A DNA stretch of 64,000 bases from Falsiroseomonas sp051860665. GTDB taxonomy: Bacteria > Pseudomonadota > Alphaproteobacteria > Acetobacterales > Acetobacteraceae. Shown piece after piece: positions 1 to 7,539 of the stretch; positions within the stretch are counted from its first letter, which is position 1; every line of letters begins with the position of its first letter. The notes beneath the pieces were generated by a model. It made no database searches. It was given only the letters and a program-made list of their open reading frames with translations, and was not told the DNA's origin. A program made the translations under genes and the position numbers. The stretch covers positions 1 to 64,000 of the forward strand of contig NZ_JBHYDM010000021.1 in assembly GCF_051860665.1 (NCBI RefSeq), written 5' to 3'.

Positions 1-668
1 GCCGGGCCGGGCGCCGGCTGCGGGGTCGTGGCGGCCTGCTCGGCGGAGGGCGTCGGCGAGCCGGGGCCGGGCGGGTTGGCGCCGGGCGCGGCGAGCGATC
101 CCGTGGCCGGGAGCGGCGGCGCGGGGCTCGGCGCGCCGCCGGGCGGGGTCTGCTCCGCGGAGGGTGCGGGGGCGGGCGCGGGGGAAAGGACCGGCGGCAG
201 GCCAGCATCGGCCGGCCCGGGGGCCGGCGTGTGGGGCAGGGCCGGGGCCAGGCCGCTCGCCAGCGCCTCCGGCGGCGCCCCCGGCTCCGGCGGCGCATCC
301 TCGGCGGGCGCGGCCTCGACGGGCATCGGCCCGGCCGGGGCTTCGGGCGCGAGGGCGGCCAGGGGGGCGGCCAGCGGGGCGGCCAGCGGGCCGGTCAGGA
401 GCTGGGCGGCGAGCAGGAGCGAATCCGCCGGCGCGGCGGCGCCCTCGGGCCGCGTCGCCTCCACCAGCTCCGCGCCCGGCTCAGCGACCGGCAGCGCCGG
501 GGCCCCCGGCGCCGGGGCGGCCTCGCCTTCGCCGGCCGCCACGGCGCGCAGCAGCAGGTTGGCGAAGCCATCCGGGGCGCCCGATGGCGCGCCGGGGGCC
601 GAACCCGATGCGGGGCCAGGCTGGGACGCGGCAGGGGCGGCGGGCCTGAGGGCGGGCAAGGGGTCCAT
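1..668 (-). CDS. fliK: FliK-like flagellar hook-length control protein, N-terminal part (runs off the left edge)
   Basis: The minus strand is open from an ATG at 668 to the window edge and encodes at least 222 residues rich in Ala, Pro and Gly (start MDPLPALRPAAPAA). FliK proteins have such a low-complexity secreted N-terminal half, and a conserved C-terminal core that would lie outside this window. The divergent flgE next door and a sigma-54-like promoter facing this gene support the call. The assignment rests on composition and context, because no diagnostic FliK core is visible. Long ORFs exist in other frames here, as expected at this GC content, but only this frame has ordered coding content with stretches such as FANLLLRAVAAGEGE. 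Confidence 0.6.
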   Translation of the reverse strand, partial: MDPLPALRPAAPAASQPGPASGSAPGAPSGAPDGFANLLLRAVAAGEGEAAPAPGAPALPVAEPGAELVEATRPEGAAAPADSLLLAAQLLTGPLAAPLAAPLAALAPEAPAGPMPVEAAPAEDAPPEPGAPPEALASGLAPALPHTPAPGPADAGLPPVLSPAPAPAPSAEQTPPGGAPSPAPPLPATGSLAAPGANPPGPGSPTPSAEQAATTPQPAPGP

Positions 669-723
669 GGTCGCGGGCTCGGCTCCGATGGGGCGCGCCT
701 GGCACGCCGCTCCGCCCGGCCAG

Positions 724-739
724 GGCAAGGCCCATGCCA
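724..739 (-). promoter_or_regulatory. Sigma-54-type promoter match facing fliK
   Basis: Read on the minus strand the site is TGGCATG-GGCC-TTGCC, close to the -24/-12 consensus TGGCACG-N4-TTGCW with the GG and GC dinucleotides correctly spaced. Its -12 element lies about 57 bases upstream of the fliK ATG at 668. Sigma-54 control of hook and filament genes is established in alphaproteobacteria such as Caulobacter. Use here is inferred. Confidence 0.5.
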
Positions 740-857
740 GCCCCGAGGCGGCGGTTGCGGCCGCCGCGCCCGGCAGGCCGCGCCCCTCCCCCGGCAGGAA
801 ATGCCCTGCCCCGGCAGGACCCGCCGGGCGCGGGGGGCGCAACCGCCACCCGGGGGC

Positions 858-873
858 TGGCACGCCGGTTGCG
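858..873 (+). promoter_or_regulatory. Sigma-54-type promoter upstream of flgE
   Basis: TGGCACG-CCGG-TTGCG matches the -24/-12 consensus with only the last base weak. It ends 48 bases before the flgE ATG at 922. No second match of this quality was seen between 669 and 921 on this strand. It pairs with the divergent match at 724-739. Confidence 0.7.
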
Positions 874-921
874 TGAGGACCCCCGAACACCGCCACGCCG
901 GATATTCGGGAGATCCAGACC

Positions 922-2289
922 ATGTCGCTGCTCGGCTCCATGACCACCGCGATCAGCGGCCTTTCCGCCCAGTCCAGGGCGCTGGGTCATGTCTCGGACA
1001 ATGTCGCCAATAGCCAGACCGTCGGCTTCAAGCGGGTCGACACCAACTTCACCAGCTGGCTGACGCGCAGCAACCTGCGGCTGCACATGCCGGGTTCGGT
1101 GGAGGCGCGCCCGGACTATACCAATACCGTCCAGGGCACGGTGGAGCAGGTGGAGAATCCGCTGGCCATGGCGATCGCCGGCCAGGGCTTCTTCTCCGTC
1201 GCCCAGGCGCGCGGCGGCCAGGGCGACAGCGTGGTCTTCGACGACCGCCAGTTCTTCACCCGCGCCGGCGATTTCGCCATGGATCGCGACGGCTACATGG
1301 TGAACGGCGCCGGCTACTACCTGGAAGGCTGGGAGATCCAGCAGAACGGGGAGCCGGACCGCACCACGCTGGGCCCGATCCGGATCAGCGAGCTGGTCTA
1401 CAACCCGCAGCCCACCTCGACCATCGACCTGGCGGCGAACCTGCCGGCGAATGTCGCCACCGTCACCACCGTGCCGGGCGCCGCCCCCTGGGCGCCGGCG
1501 GAGGATCCGGTCAGCAGCGTCATCCAGATCTTCGACGACCTCGGCAACCAGCAGCAGGTGACGCTGGACTGGTGGCGGCTGGATGTGGACACCTGGCGGC
1601 TGCGCATTACGCCGGATGGCGATACGCTGAACCCGGTGGACGGCTATTTCGCGGATATCGACTTCGGCGGCCAGATCGCCGCCGGCCCGCCGGCGGTGGA
1701 TGCGCCCGCCGGCACCATCTCCGCCATCACGCCGCTGAGCGCCACCACGGGCACCACCCCGGCGCCGCTGGTGGCGGGCGATCCCGCCTTCCTCGGCTTC
1801 ACGGTGGACTACGGCTTCGGCAACCAGACCATCGAGCTCGGCCTCGGCGGCTACGGCATCCCGACCGGCCTGACCAGCTATTCCGGCACCGAGTATTCGG
1901 TGCGCGACCTGAGCCAGGACGGCGTGCCGCTGGGCTCCTTCTCCGGCGTGACGGTGCGCGAGAATGGCGATGTCGCGGTGAACTACGACAATGGCCAGAC
2001 GCGCATCGTGGCGCGCGTGCCGGTGGTCGCCTTCAACGACCCGGACAAGCTGCAGCGCCTGGACGGCCAGGCCTTCATGCGCACGGTCGAGAGCGGCGAG
2101 GCGCGGGTGACGGATGCGGCGACGAATGGCGTGGGCAAGCTGGTCACCGGCTCCATCGAACGCTCCAACGTCGATATCGCGGCGGAATTCTCCAAGCTGA
2201 TCCTGGCGCAGCGCGCCTATACCTCGAACACCCGCATCGTGACCGCGGCGGATGAGATGCTGCAGGACACGATCAACATGAAGCGGTGA
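922..2289 (+). CDS. flgE: Flagellar hook protein FlgE
   Basis: 455 residues. The N-terminus (MSLLGSMTTAISGLSAQSRA, followed by HVSDNVANSQTVGFKRVDT) is the conserved rod/hook helix with the family's ANxxTxGFK-like signature. The C-terminus (SNVDIAAEFSKLILAQRAYT, followed by ADEMLQDTINMKR) is the matching D0 helix. FlgE polymerises outside the cell into the hook, the universal joint of the flagellum, after export by the type III apparatus. The length fits the family. Transcription probably starts at the sigma-54 site at 858-873, and flgK and flgL follow in the same direction. The last codons are triplicated in the DNA (see 2275-2327). Confidence 0.95.
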   Translation: MSLLGSMTTAISGLSAQSRALGHVSDNVANSQTVGFKRVDTNFTSWLTRSNLRLHMPGSVEARPDYTNTVQGTVEQVENPLAMAIAGQGFFSVAQARGGQGDSVVFDDRQFFTRAGDFAMDRDGYMVNGAGYYLEGWEIQQNGEPDRTTLGPIRISELVYNPQPTSTIDLAANLPANVATVTTVPGAAPWAPAEDPVSSVIQIFDDLGNQQQVTLDWWRLDVDTWRLRITPDGDTLNPVDGYFADIDFGGQIAAGPPAVDAPAGTISAITPLSATTGTTPAPLVAGDPAFLGFTVDYGFGNQTIELGLGGYGIPTGLTSYSGTEYSVRDLSQDGVPLGSFSGVTVRENGDVAVNYDNGQTRIVARVPVVAFNDPDKLQRLDGQAFMRTVESGEARVTDAATNGVGKLVTGSIERSNVDIAAEFSKLILAQRAYTSNTRIVTAADEMLQDTINMKR

Positions 2290-2327
2290 GGCAACATGAA
2301 GCGGTGAGGCAACATGAAGCGGTGAGC
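2275..2327 (+). repeat. Triplicated 18-bp unit over the flgE stop codon
   Basis: The unit AACATGAAGCGGTGAGGC, which encodes Asn-Met-Lys-Arg-stop, occurs at 2275-2292 and 2293-2310 and without its last full base set at 2311-2327. Only the first copy is translated as the end of flgE. The extra copies fill most of the gap before the flgK start at 2349. Confidence 0.95.
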
Positions 2328-2348
2328 AGAAGGGCAGGGTAGCGCGCC

Positions 2349-3878
2349 ATGGGTCTCGACCTCGCCTTGTCCGTCGCCACCAGCGGCCTCCGGCTGCTGG
2401 ACCGCCAGATGGCGCGCGCGGCGGACGACATCGCCAATGCCGGCACGCTGGGCCATACGCGCAAGACGCTGGAGGGCGATTCCCTCACCGTCGCCGGCAA
2501 CGGCCAGGGCGTGCGGGCGCGCGTCGTGGCGCGCGACGTCGACCTCGCGGTGCAGGCGGCGCAGCAGCGCGCCGGCGGCGATGCGGCCGCCGCCGGGCTG
2601 CGCGAGCGCCTGCTGGGCGGCATCGAGGCGGCGCATGGCTCGCCCGAGAATGGCGACAGCCTGGGCGGGCTGATCACCAGCCTGCAATCCAGCTTCATCG
2701 AGCTGCGCGAGGCGCCGGCCGACCCGGTGCGGCGCAATGCCGTGGTGACGGAGGCGGAGAACCTGGCCGCGCGGCTGAACGGCATCTCGGATGCCATCGG
2801 CACGGCGCGGCAGGGCGCGCAGGACGCGCTGCGGGCGGAGGTGGCGGCGGTGAATGCCGGCCTGTCCGACGTCGCCCGGCTGAACACCGAGATCCGTGGC
2901 GAACTGGCCGCCGGCCGCAGCATCGCGGCGCTGGAGGATGAGCGGGACCTGGCGATCGGCCAGCTGGCCCAGTCGATCGACCTCTCCGTCATCCGCTCCG
3001 AGACCGGCGGGGTGACGCTGGTGGCGCGTGGCGGCGTGGTGCTGCCGCTGGTCGAGGGCAGCACCCCCTTCTCCCTGGCCGATGCGACGGTCGGCACCGG
3101 CGCCTTCCATGGCGGCGCCGGCACCCTGCCGGGGGTGATGCTGAACAACCGCGACGTGACGCGGCAACTGGCCGGCGGGCGCATGGGCGCGGCGGCGGAG
3201 TTGCGCGACGCGACCCTGCCGCGGATGCAGGCGGAGGCCGACCTGGCCGCGGCGCAGCTGGCCTATCGGCTGGAGGGGCAGGGCCTGCGCCTGTTCACCG
3301 ATGCCGCCGCCACCGTGCCGGACCCGACGGTGGCCTATGCCGGCAGCGCCATGATCGGCTTCGCCGGCACCATCCGGGTGAACCCGCTGGTGGCCGCCGA
3401 TCCCACCCTGCTGCGCGACGGCACCCATGCGGTGGCGGGCGACCCGGCCGGCCCCAGCGCCTTCACGCCCAACCCCGTGGGCGGCCCTTCCGGCTTCGAG
3501 ACGCTGCTGGACCGCGTGCTGGATTTCAGCTTCGGCGCGGAGCAATCGGCCGGCGTGGCGCAGCCCGGCTTCGCCACCACCGGGCTTGGCCCGGATGGCA
3601 CCCTTTCCTCCCCGCTCTCGGGCCTGCGCACGCTGGCCGATTACGGCGCGGCGCTGGTGGCCGAGCAATCCGGCGCCCGCGCCGCCGCCACCGAGGCCGG
3701 CGGTCGCGCCAGCAGCCTGGAGGAGCTGCTGGCCGGCCGCTTCGCCGAACGCTCCGGCGTCGATGTGGATGCCGAGGTGGCGGCGATGGTGCAGCTGCAG
3801 ACCGCCTATGGCGTCAATGCGCGGGTGATTTCCACCATCCAGTCGATGTGGGACGCGCTGTTCAGCGCGGTCCGCTAG
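2349..3878 (+). CDS. flgK: Flagellar hook-associated protein 1 (FlgK)
   Basis: 509 residues. The N-terminal helix (LALSVATSGLRLLDRQMARAADDIANAGT) and the C-terminal helix (VDVDAEVAAMVQLQTAYGVNARVISTIQSMWDAL) are the paired D0 coiled coils of HAP1. The middle is variable. FlgK caps the hook and forms the hook-filament junction with FlgL. Its position between flgE and flgL is the usual one. The annotated ATG follows the triplicated flgE tail by 21 bases, and the ribosome site is weak (AGGGCAGGG). Confidence 0.93.
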   Translation: MGLDLALSVATSGLRLLDRQMARAADDIANAGTLGHTRKTLEGDSLTVAGNGQGVRARVVARDVDLAVQAAQQRAGGDAAAAGLRERLLGGIEAAHGSPENGDSLGGLITSLQSSFIELREAPADPVRRNAVVTEAENLAARLNGISDAIGTARQGAQDALRAEVAAVNAGLSDVARLNTEIRGELAAGRSIAALEDERDLAIGQLAQSIDLSVIRSETGGVTLVARGGVVLPLVEGSTPFSLADATVGTGAFHGGAGTLPGVMLNNRDVTRQLAGGRMGAAAELRDATLPRMQAEADLAAAQLAYRLEGQGLRLFTDAAATVPDPTVAYAGSAMIGFAGTIRVNPLVAADPTLLRDGTHAVAGDPAGPSAFTPNPVGGPSGFETLLDRVLDFSFGAEQSAGVAQPGFATTGLGPDGTLSSPLSGLRTLADYGAALVAEQSGARAAATEAGGRASSLEELLAGRFAERSGVDVDAEVAAMVQLQTAYGVNARVISTIQSMWDALFSAVR

Positions 3879-3945
3879 AGCCGCTTCACCGACAGCGAAG
3901 ACGGCGAAACGGCCCTAGCTTATTGTTTGAACGGAGCGACCAGCC

Positions 3946-4986
3946 ATGTCGATCATCGGCAGCATCGGCAATCTCGCGGTGGACCAGGCGGCGCTGCGGG
4001 CGCGGCTCGATACCGCCTCGCGCCAGGTCTCCACCGGGCAGAAGGCGGAGGTCTTCGGCGACCTGAAGCCGGAGGCGCGGCGCGCCATCGACCTGCGCGC
4101 CGAGGTGGCGCGGCGCGAGGCCTATTCCAATGCGGCGGACCGCGCCCTGGCGCGCGCCGGCGCGGCGCAGACCGTGCTGAGCCGGCTGCACGACATCGCG
4201 GCCACGGTGGGCGCGCAGGCGCTGCGGTCGAAGACCATGTCCTCGACCAGCGCGGAGAACCTGGCCCGCACCGCGACCGCGGCGCTGGAGGAGGTGGCGG
4301 CGCTGCTGAACACGCGGCATGGCGGGGAATACCTCTTCTCCGGTTCGGATGTGGATGCGCCGCCGGTGCCGGATGCGGCCGATATCGTCACCAGCCCGAT
4401 GGCCACCGCCATCGCCACCTCCGTCGCCACGCTGGATGCGACCAATGCCGCGACGGTGCTGGCGGATACGGTGACGGCGGCGACCGATGCCGCGACCACG
4501 CCCTTCTCCGCCTTCCTCGAAGGCGCCGGGCTGACCGAGGCGACGCGCGCGGTGCAGCTGGCGGATGGCGAGCGGGTGGCGATCGGCGTCTTCGCCAATC
4601 GCGACCATGACGGGGAGGTGACGGCCAGCTGGGGCCGCGAATTGCTGCGCAACCTGGCGGTGCTGGCGGCGACCACCCCGGCCCAGGCGGCGGAGGGCGG
4701 CGGCTGGTCCGACCTGATGGACGGCGTCGCCAGCGCCATCGGCGAGGCCGCCAGCAGCCTGGCCACCGAACAGGCCATGCTGGGGGCGGCGGAGCTGCGC
4801 ATCGGCACCACCCGCGACCGCCACCAGGATACGATGGTGGCGCTGCGCACCCAGCTGGGTTCGGTGGAGGAGGTGGACCTGGCCCAGGCCTCGGCCGAAC
4901 TCAGCCAGCTGAAATCGCGGCTGGAGGCGAGCTACGAGGCCACCGGCATGCTCTCCCGCCTCTCCCTGGCGCAGCTGCTGCGCTGA
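3946..4986 (+). CDS. flgL: Flagellar hook-associated protein 3, flagellin-like (FlgL)
   Basis: 346 residues with the flagellin N-terminal helix (start MSIIGSIGNLAVDQAALRAR, then TASRQVSTGQKAEVFGDL) and a C-terminal helix ending in YEATGMLSRLSLAQLLR. Residues about 120-130 (HGGEYLFSGS) match the GxYLFxGS signature of FlgL. It forms the junction ring between FlgK and the filament. The ATG at 3946 has GGAG about nine bases upstream. It lies 67 bases after flgK, so co-transcription is likely. Confidence 0.9.
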   Translation: MSIIGSIGNLAVDQAALRARLDTASRQVSTGQKAEVFGDLKPEARRAIDLRAEVARREAYSNAADRALARAGAAQTVLSRLHDIAATVGAQALRSKTMSSTSAENLARTATAALEEVAALLNTRHGGEYLFSGSDVDAPPVPDAADIVTSPMATAIATSVATLDATNAATVLADTVTAATDAATTPFSAFLEGAGLTEATRAVQLADGERVAIGVFANRDHDGEVTASWGRELLRNLAVLAATTPAQAAEGGGWSDLMDGVASAIGEAASSLATEQAMLGAAELRIGTTRDRHQDTMVALRTQLGSVEEVDLAQASAELSQLKSRLEASYEATGMLSRLSLAQLLR

Positions 4987-5214
4987 TCGCCGGGCGCAAC
5001 GCGCCCTTCAACCCTGATTAATGCCGATGCCGCATGATGCGGTTGCGTGGTGCGGACCAGGATGGGACGGGGCCGGACCACGCAGCCTCGTAGGAACGAG
5101 CCCGTGGCGCAGGCCGCGTGGTGGCGAAAGATTCGCGACGGTCGGCATTCGCCGGCACCCCGGCCTGGCGGGCCCGCTACCCCGCCGCCACGCCGACAGA
5201 CTTGGGAGAGTGGC

Positions 5215-5691
5215 ATGTCCACGTTGGTGCTCGAGATGCGGGCCGGCGAGTTGATGGTGGTGAACGGCGCCTCGCTGCGCTTCCGCAGCCGGACGCGGGT
5301 CGAGCTGGTGGCGAAGGCGCGCTTCCTGTTCGGCAAGCAGGTGATGTCGCCGGAGATGGCGAATACGCCCTCGCGCCGGATCTATTTCGCGCTGCAATGC
5401 GCCTATGTCGGGCCGGAGGAGGAGCGCGAGGCGGCGATGGCCGATGCGCACCGCCTGGTGGCCGAGTTCCAGGAGGCGACGACCTCCGACATGGCGCGCC
5501 AGCTGCTGGAGCGTTCGCTGGCGCTGGCCGAGCAGGATGAATGGTACCAGGCGCTGCGCCTGGTGCGCCATGTGATGCGGCACGAGGCGACGGTGCTGGG
5601 CCTGGATGTGCAGACCGGCCTGCCGGTCGCGCTGCCGGGCCAGGTCGCGGCCGCCGGCGCCGCGGCGGCGATCCGGCCGCATCTCGACTAG
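5215..5691 (+). CDS. flbT: Flagellin synthesis regulator FlbT
   Basis: 158 residues starting MSTLVLEMRAGELMVVNGAS. The body (RTRVELVAKARFLFGKQVMSPE, then RRIYFALQCAYVGPEEER) is characteristic of FlbT. In Caulobacter, FlbT binds the flagellin mRNA leader and lowers its translation until the hook is complete. Here it lies directly upstream of the flagellin gene, as expected. The ATG at 5215 is preceded by GGGAGAG. The open frame extends upstream, but the family N-terminus fixes this start. Confidence 0.93.
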   Translation: MSTLVLEMRAGELMVVNGASLRFRSRTRVELVAKARFLFGKQVMSPEMANTPSRRIYFALQCAYVGPEEEREAAMADAHRLVAEFQEATTSDMARQLLERSLALAEQDEWYQALRLVRHVMRHEATVLGLDVQTGLPVALPGQVAAAGAAAAIRPHLD

Positions 5692-5696
5692 TTTTT

Positions 5697-5744
5697 CTGC
5701 CGCCAGGGGCCCGGCTTTACGCCGGATTCACACCCAGGCGGCAG
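5697..5744 (+). promoter_or_regulatory. Two-tier stem-loop in the flagellin leader
   Basis: CTGCCGCC at 5697-5704 can pair with GGCGGCAG at 5737-5744. Inside it, CCGGC (5711-5715) can pair with GCCGG (5721-5725). There is no downstream T run, so it is not an intrinsic terminator. It lies between flbT and flagellin, about 140 bases before the start, and is a candidate leader structure. A link to FlbT action is inference. Confidence 0.4.
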
Positions 5745-5883
5745 GATACGGAGGAAGGCCGGACAAGCGTCGGGCCTGCAACCGAGGGAGAGGGCGCCAC
5801 CGCGGCGCCGCTTCGCCGGTCCCGTGGACGGGAGGCAAAATGTCGCCCCGCACGCGGAACGCCTTTCGAAGGAGATGGGGACG

Positions 5884-7074
5884 ATGTCCTCCGTCAACAC
5901 CAATGCCGCCGCCATGGCGGCCATCCGCTCGCTGAACAATATCGGCAAGGACATGGGCAAGACCCAGCAGCGGATCGAGACCAACCTGCGCATCAGCAAG
6001 GCGGATGACGACCCCGCCGTCTTCGCCATCGCGCAGAACATGCGCGCCGACCTGAACGGCATGACGGCGGTGAAGGACAGCCTGAAGTTCGGCAAGTCCG
6101 CGCTGGCCGTGGCGCGCGACGCCGCGACGCAGATCTCCGACGAGCTGGGCCGCCTGAAGCAGACCATGACCCAGGGCCAGCAGCAGGGCCTGGATGCGGA
6201 GCAGATCAACAACCAGATCACCAATGCGCTGCAGAACATCGACGCCTTCGCCAATTCCGCCACCTTCAACGGCGTGAACCTGCTGGTGAACGGCCTGACC
6301 GTGGAAGGCGTGACCAATACCTCGGTCGACATCGTCCGCGACATCCAGGGCTCCGTCACCGCGGTGGTCGGCACCGACAGCACCTCGGCCGGCCTCGACC
6401 TGACCGGCCTGTCGGTCACCTCCGCCGCCCGCACCGTCACCTTCGACGACACGCTGGCGCCGGCGAATGGCGAGATCCTGACCGTCACCGTGCAGCGCGA
6501 CCTGGATGAGGACCCGACCACGGCGCTGGAAGACGTGGAGCTGGTGTTCGAGTTCAGCGACGGCACCGCCGCGCTGGGCACCACGCCGGACCCGGATACC
6601 CGTGTGTATGACGTGCAGTTCGAGGCGACGGACAGCCCGCTGACCCGCGTGACCGCGCTGATCACGCGCATGAAGGAAGCGGGCCTCGATGCCGGCCTGA
6701 ATGCGGATGGCGAGCTCTACATCCGCGGCAATTCGCAGGATGTGACGACCGACATCACCGGCGCCACGGTGGAAGCCGCCCCGGCGGCCGGCACCGGCCA
6801 GGACGAGGCGATTGCCCTCGTCGAGGGTGCGATCGACCTGATGGGTACGCGGCTGGCCAATCTCGGCGCCAATATCCGCCAGGTCGATGGCCTGACGACC
6901 TTCACCACGCAGCTGAACGACTCGATCAAGGAAGGCCTCGGCGCGCTCGTCGATGCCGACCTGGCGGAGGAAAGCGCGCGGCTGACCAGCCTGCAGACCA
7001 AGCAGCAGCTGGCCACGCAGTCGCTCTCCATCGCCAATGAGCAGAGCCAGTCGCTGCTGTCGCTGTTCCGATAA
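5884..7074 (+). CDS. fliC: Flagellin
   Basis: 396 residues. The N-terminal D0/D1 helices (MSSVNTNAAAMAAIRSLNNI, then TQQRIETNLRISKADDDPAVFAIAQNMRAD) and the C-terminal helices (ARLTSLQTKQQLATQSLSIANEQSQSLLSLFR) are typical flagellin. The variable middle is about 180 residues. It is the filament subunit, secreted and polymerised at the cell surface. AAGGAG ends nine bases before the ATG at 5884, which favours this over upstream in-frame starts at 5824 and 5875. It is flanked by flbT and flaF, its known alphaproteobacterial regulators, and followed by a strong hairpin. Confidence 0.94.
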   Translation: MSSVNTNAAAMAAIRSLNNIGKDMGKTQQRIETNLRISKADDDPAVFAIAQNMRADLNGMTAVKDSLKFGKSALAVARDAATQISDELGRLKQTMTQGQQQGLDAEQINNQITNALQNIDAFANSATFNGVNLLVNGLTVEGVTNTSVDIVRDIQGSVTAVVGTDSTSAGLDLTGLSVTSAARTVTFDDTLAPANGEILTVTVQRDLDEDPTTALEDVELVFEFSDGTAALGTTPDPDTRVYDVQFEATDSPLTRVTALITRMKEAGLDAGLNADGELYIRGNSQDVTTDITGATVEAAPAAGTGQDEAIALVEGAIDLMGTRLANLGANIRQVDGLTTFTTQLNDSIKEGLGALVDADLAEESARLTSLQTKQQLATQSLSIANEQSQSLLSLFR

Positions 7075-7081
7075 GCCTGAC

Positions 7082-7123
7082 GCGGGCGCCCGGGCCGTAA
7101 GGCCTGGGCGCCCGCACCCTTTT
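7082..7123 (+). terminator. Intrinsic terminator after flagellin
   Basis: A 15-bp GC stem (7082-7096 with 7101-7115, one G-T pair) has a GTAA tetraloop and is followed by ACCCTTTT. It lies between flagellin and flaF and may end or attenuate the flagellin transcript, or stabilise its 3' end. Confidence 0.8.
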
Positions 7124-7139
7124 CCGCGCCGGAGGATCC

Positions 7140-7538
7140 ATGAGCGTCTCGCGTTACGCCGCCACCCAGAACGCCGTCGCCTCCCCCCGCGAAATCGAAT
7201 TGCGCGCCTTCCGCTACGTCAACGGGCTGCTGGCCGCCGCCACCAATCTGCGCGGCCGCGCCGTGGCGCTGGAGAAGACGCACCGCATGTGGTCGATCCT
7301 GATCAACGACCTCGGCTCGCCCGGCAACAAGCTGCCGGCGGAGCTGCGCGGCCGGCTGATCTCGCTCGGCCTCTGGGCGCAGAAGGAAACCGACCTGCGG
7401 CTGGACGATGGCGGCAGCCTGGAGCCGCTGATGGCGCTGCACCGCGACATGATCGAGGCGCTGGAGGCGCAGCGCGGCGCCGCGCAGCCCGCCTTGCCCA
7501 GCGCCCCCGTCCTGGCCTTCACCAGTCGGGTCGCCTGA
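7140..7538 (+). CDS. flaF: Flagellar biosynthesis regulator FlaF
   Basis: 132 residues. The motifs YAATQNAVASPREIELRAFR, HRMWSILINDLGSPGNKLP and LGLWAQKETD match FlaF, which in Caulobacter is needed for flagellin secretion and opposes FlbT. GGAGG sits six bases before the ATG. It lies behind the flagellin terminator and is followed after one base by the DUF1217 gene, so these two are probably translated from one message. Confidence 0.92.
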   Translation: MSVSRYAATQNAVASPREIELRAFRYVNGLLAAATNLRGRAVALEKTHRMWSILINDLGSPGNKLPAELRGRLISLGLWAQKETDLRLDDGGSLEPLMALHRDMIEALEAQRGAAQPALPSAPVLAFTSRVA

Positions 7539-7539
7539 C

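Noticed and set aside
28..876. 282-codon plus-strand frame rich in Gly, Ala and Ser
   Set aside because: Mirror of the Pro/Ala-rich fliK reading on the minus strand. It has no ribosome site or family signature, and its 3' end crosses the sigma-54 promoter.
2217..3668. 483-codon minus-strand frame over flgK
   Set aside because: Antisense shadow of a clear FlgK gene. The product is Arg/Gln-rich with no domain.
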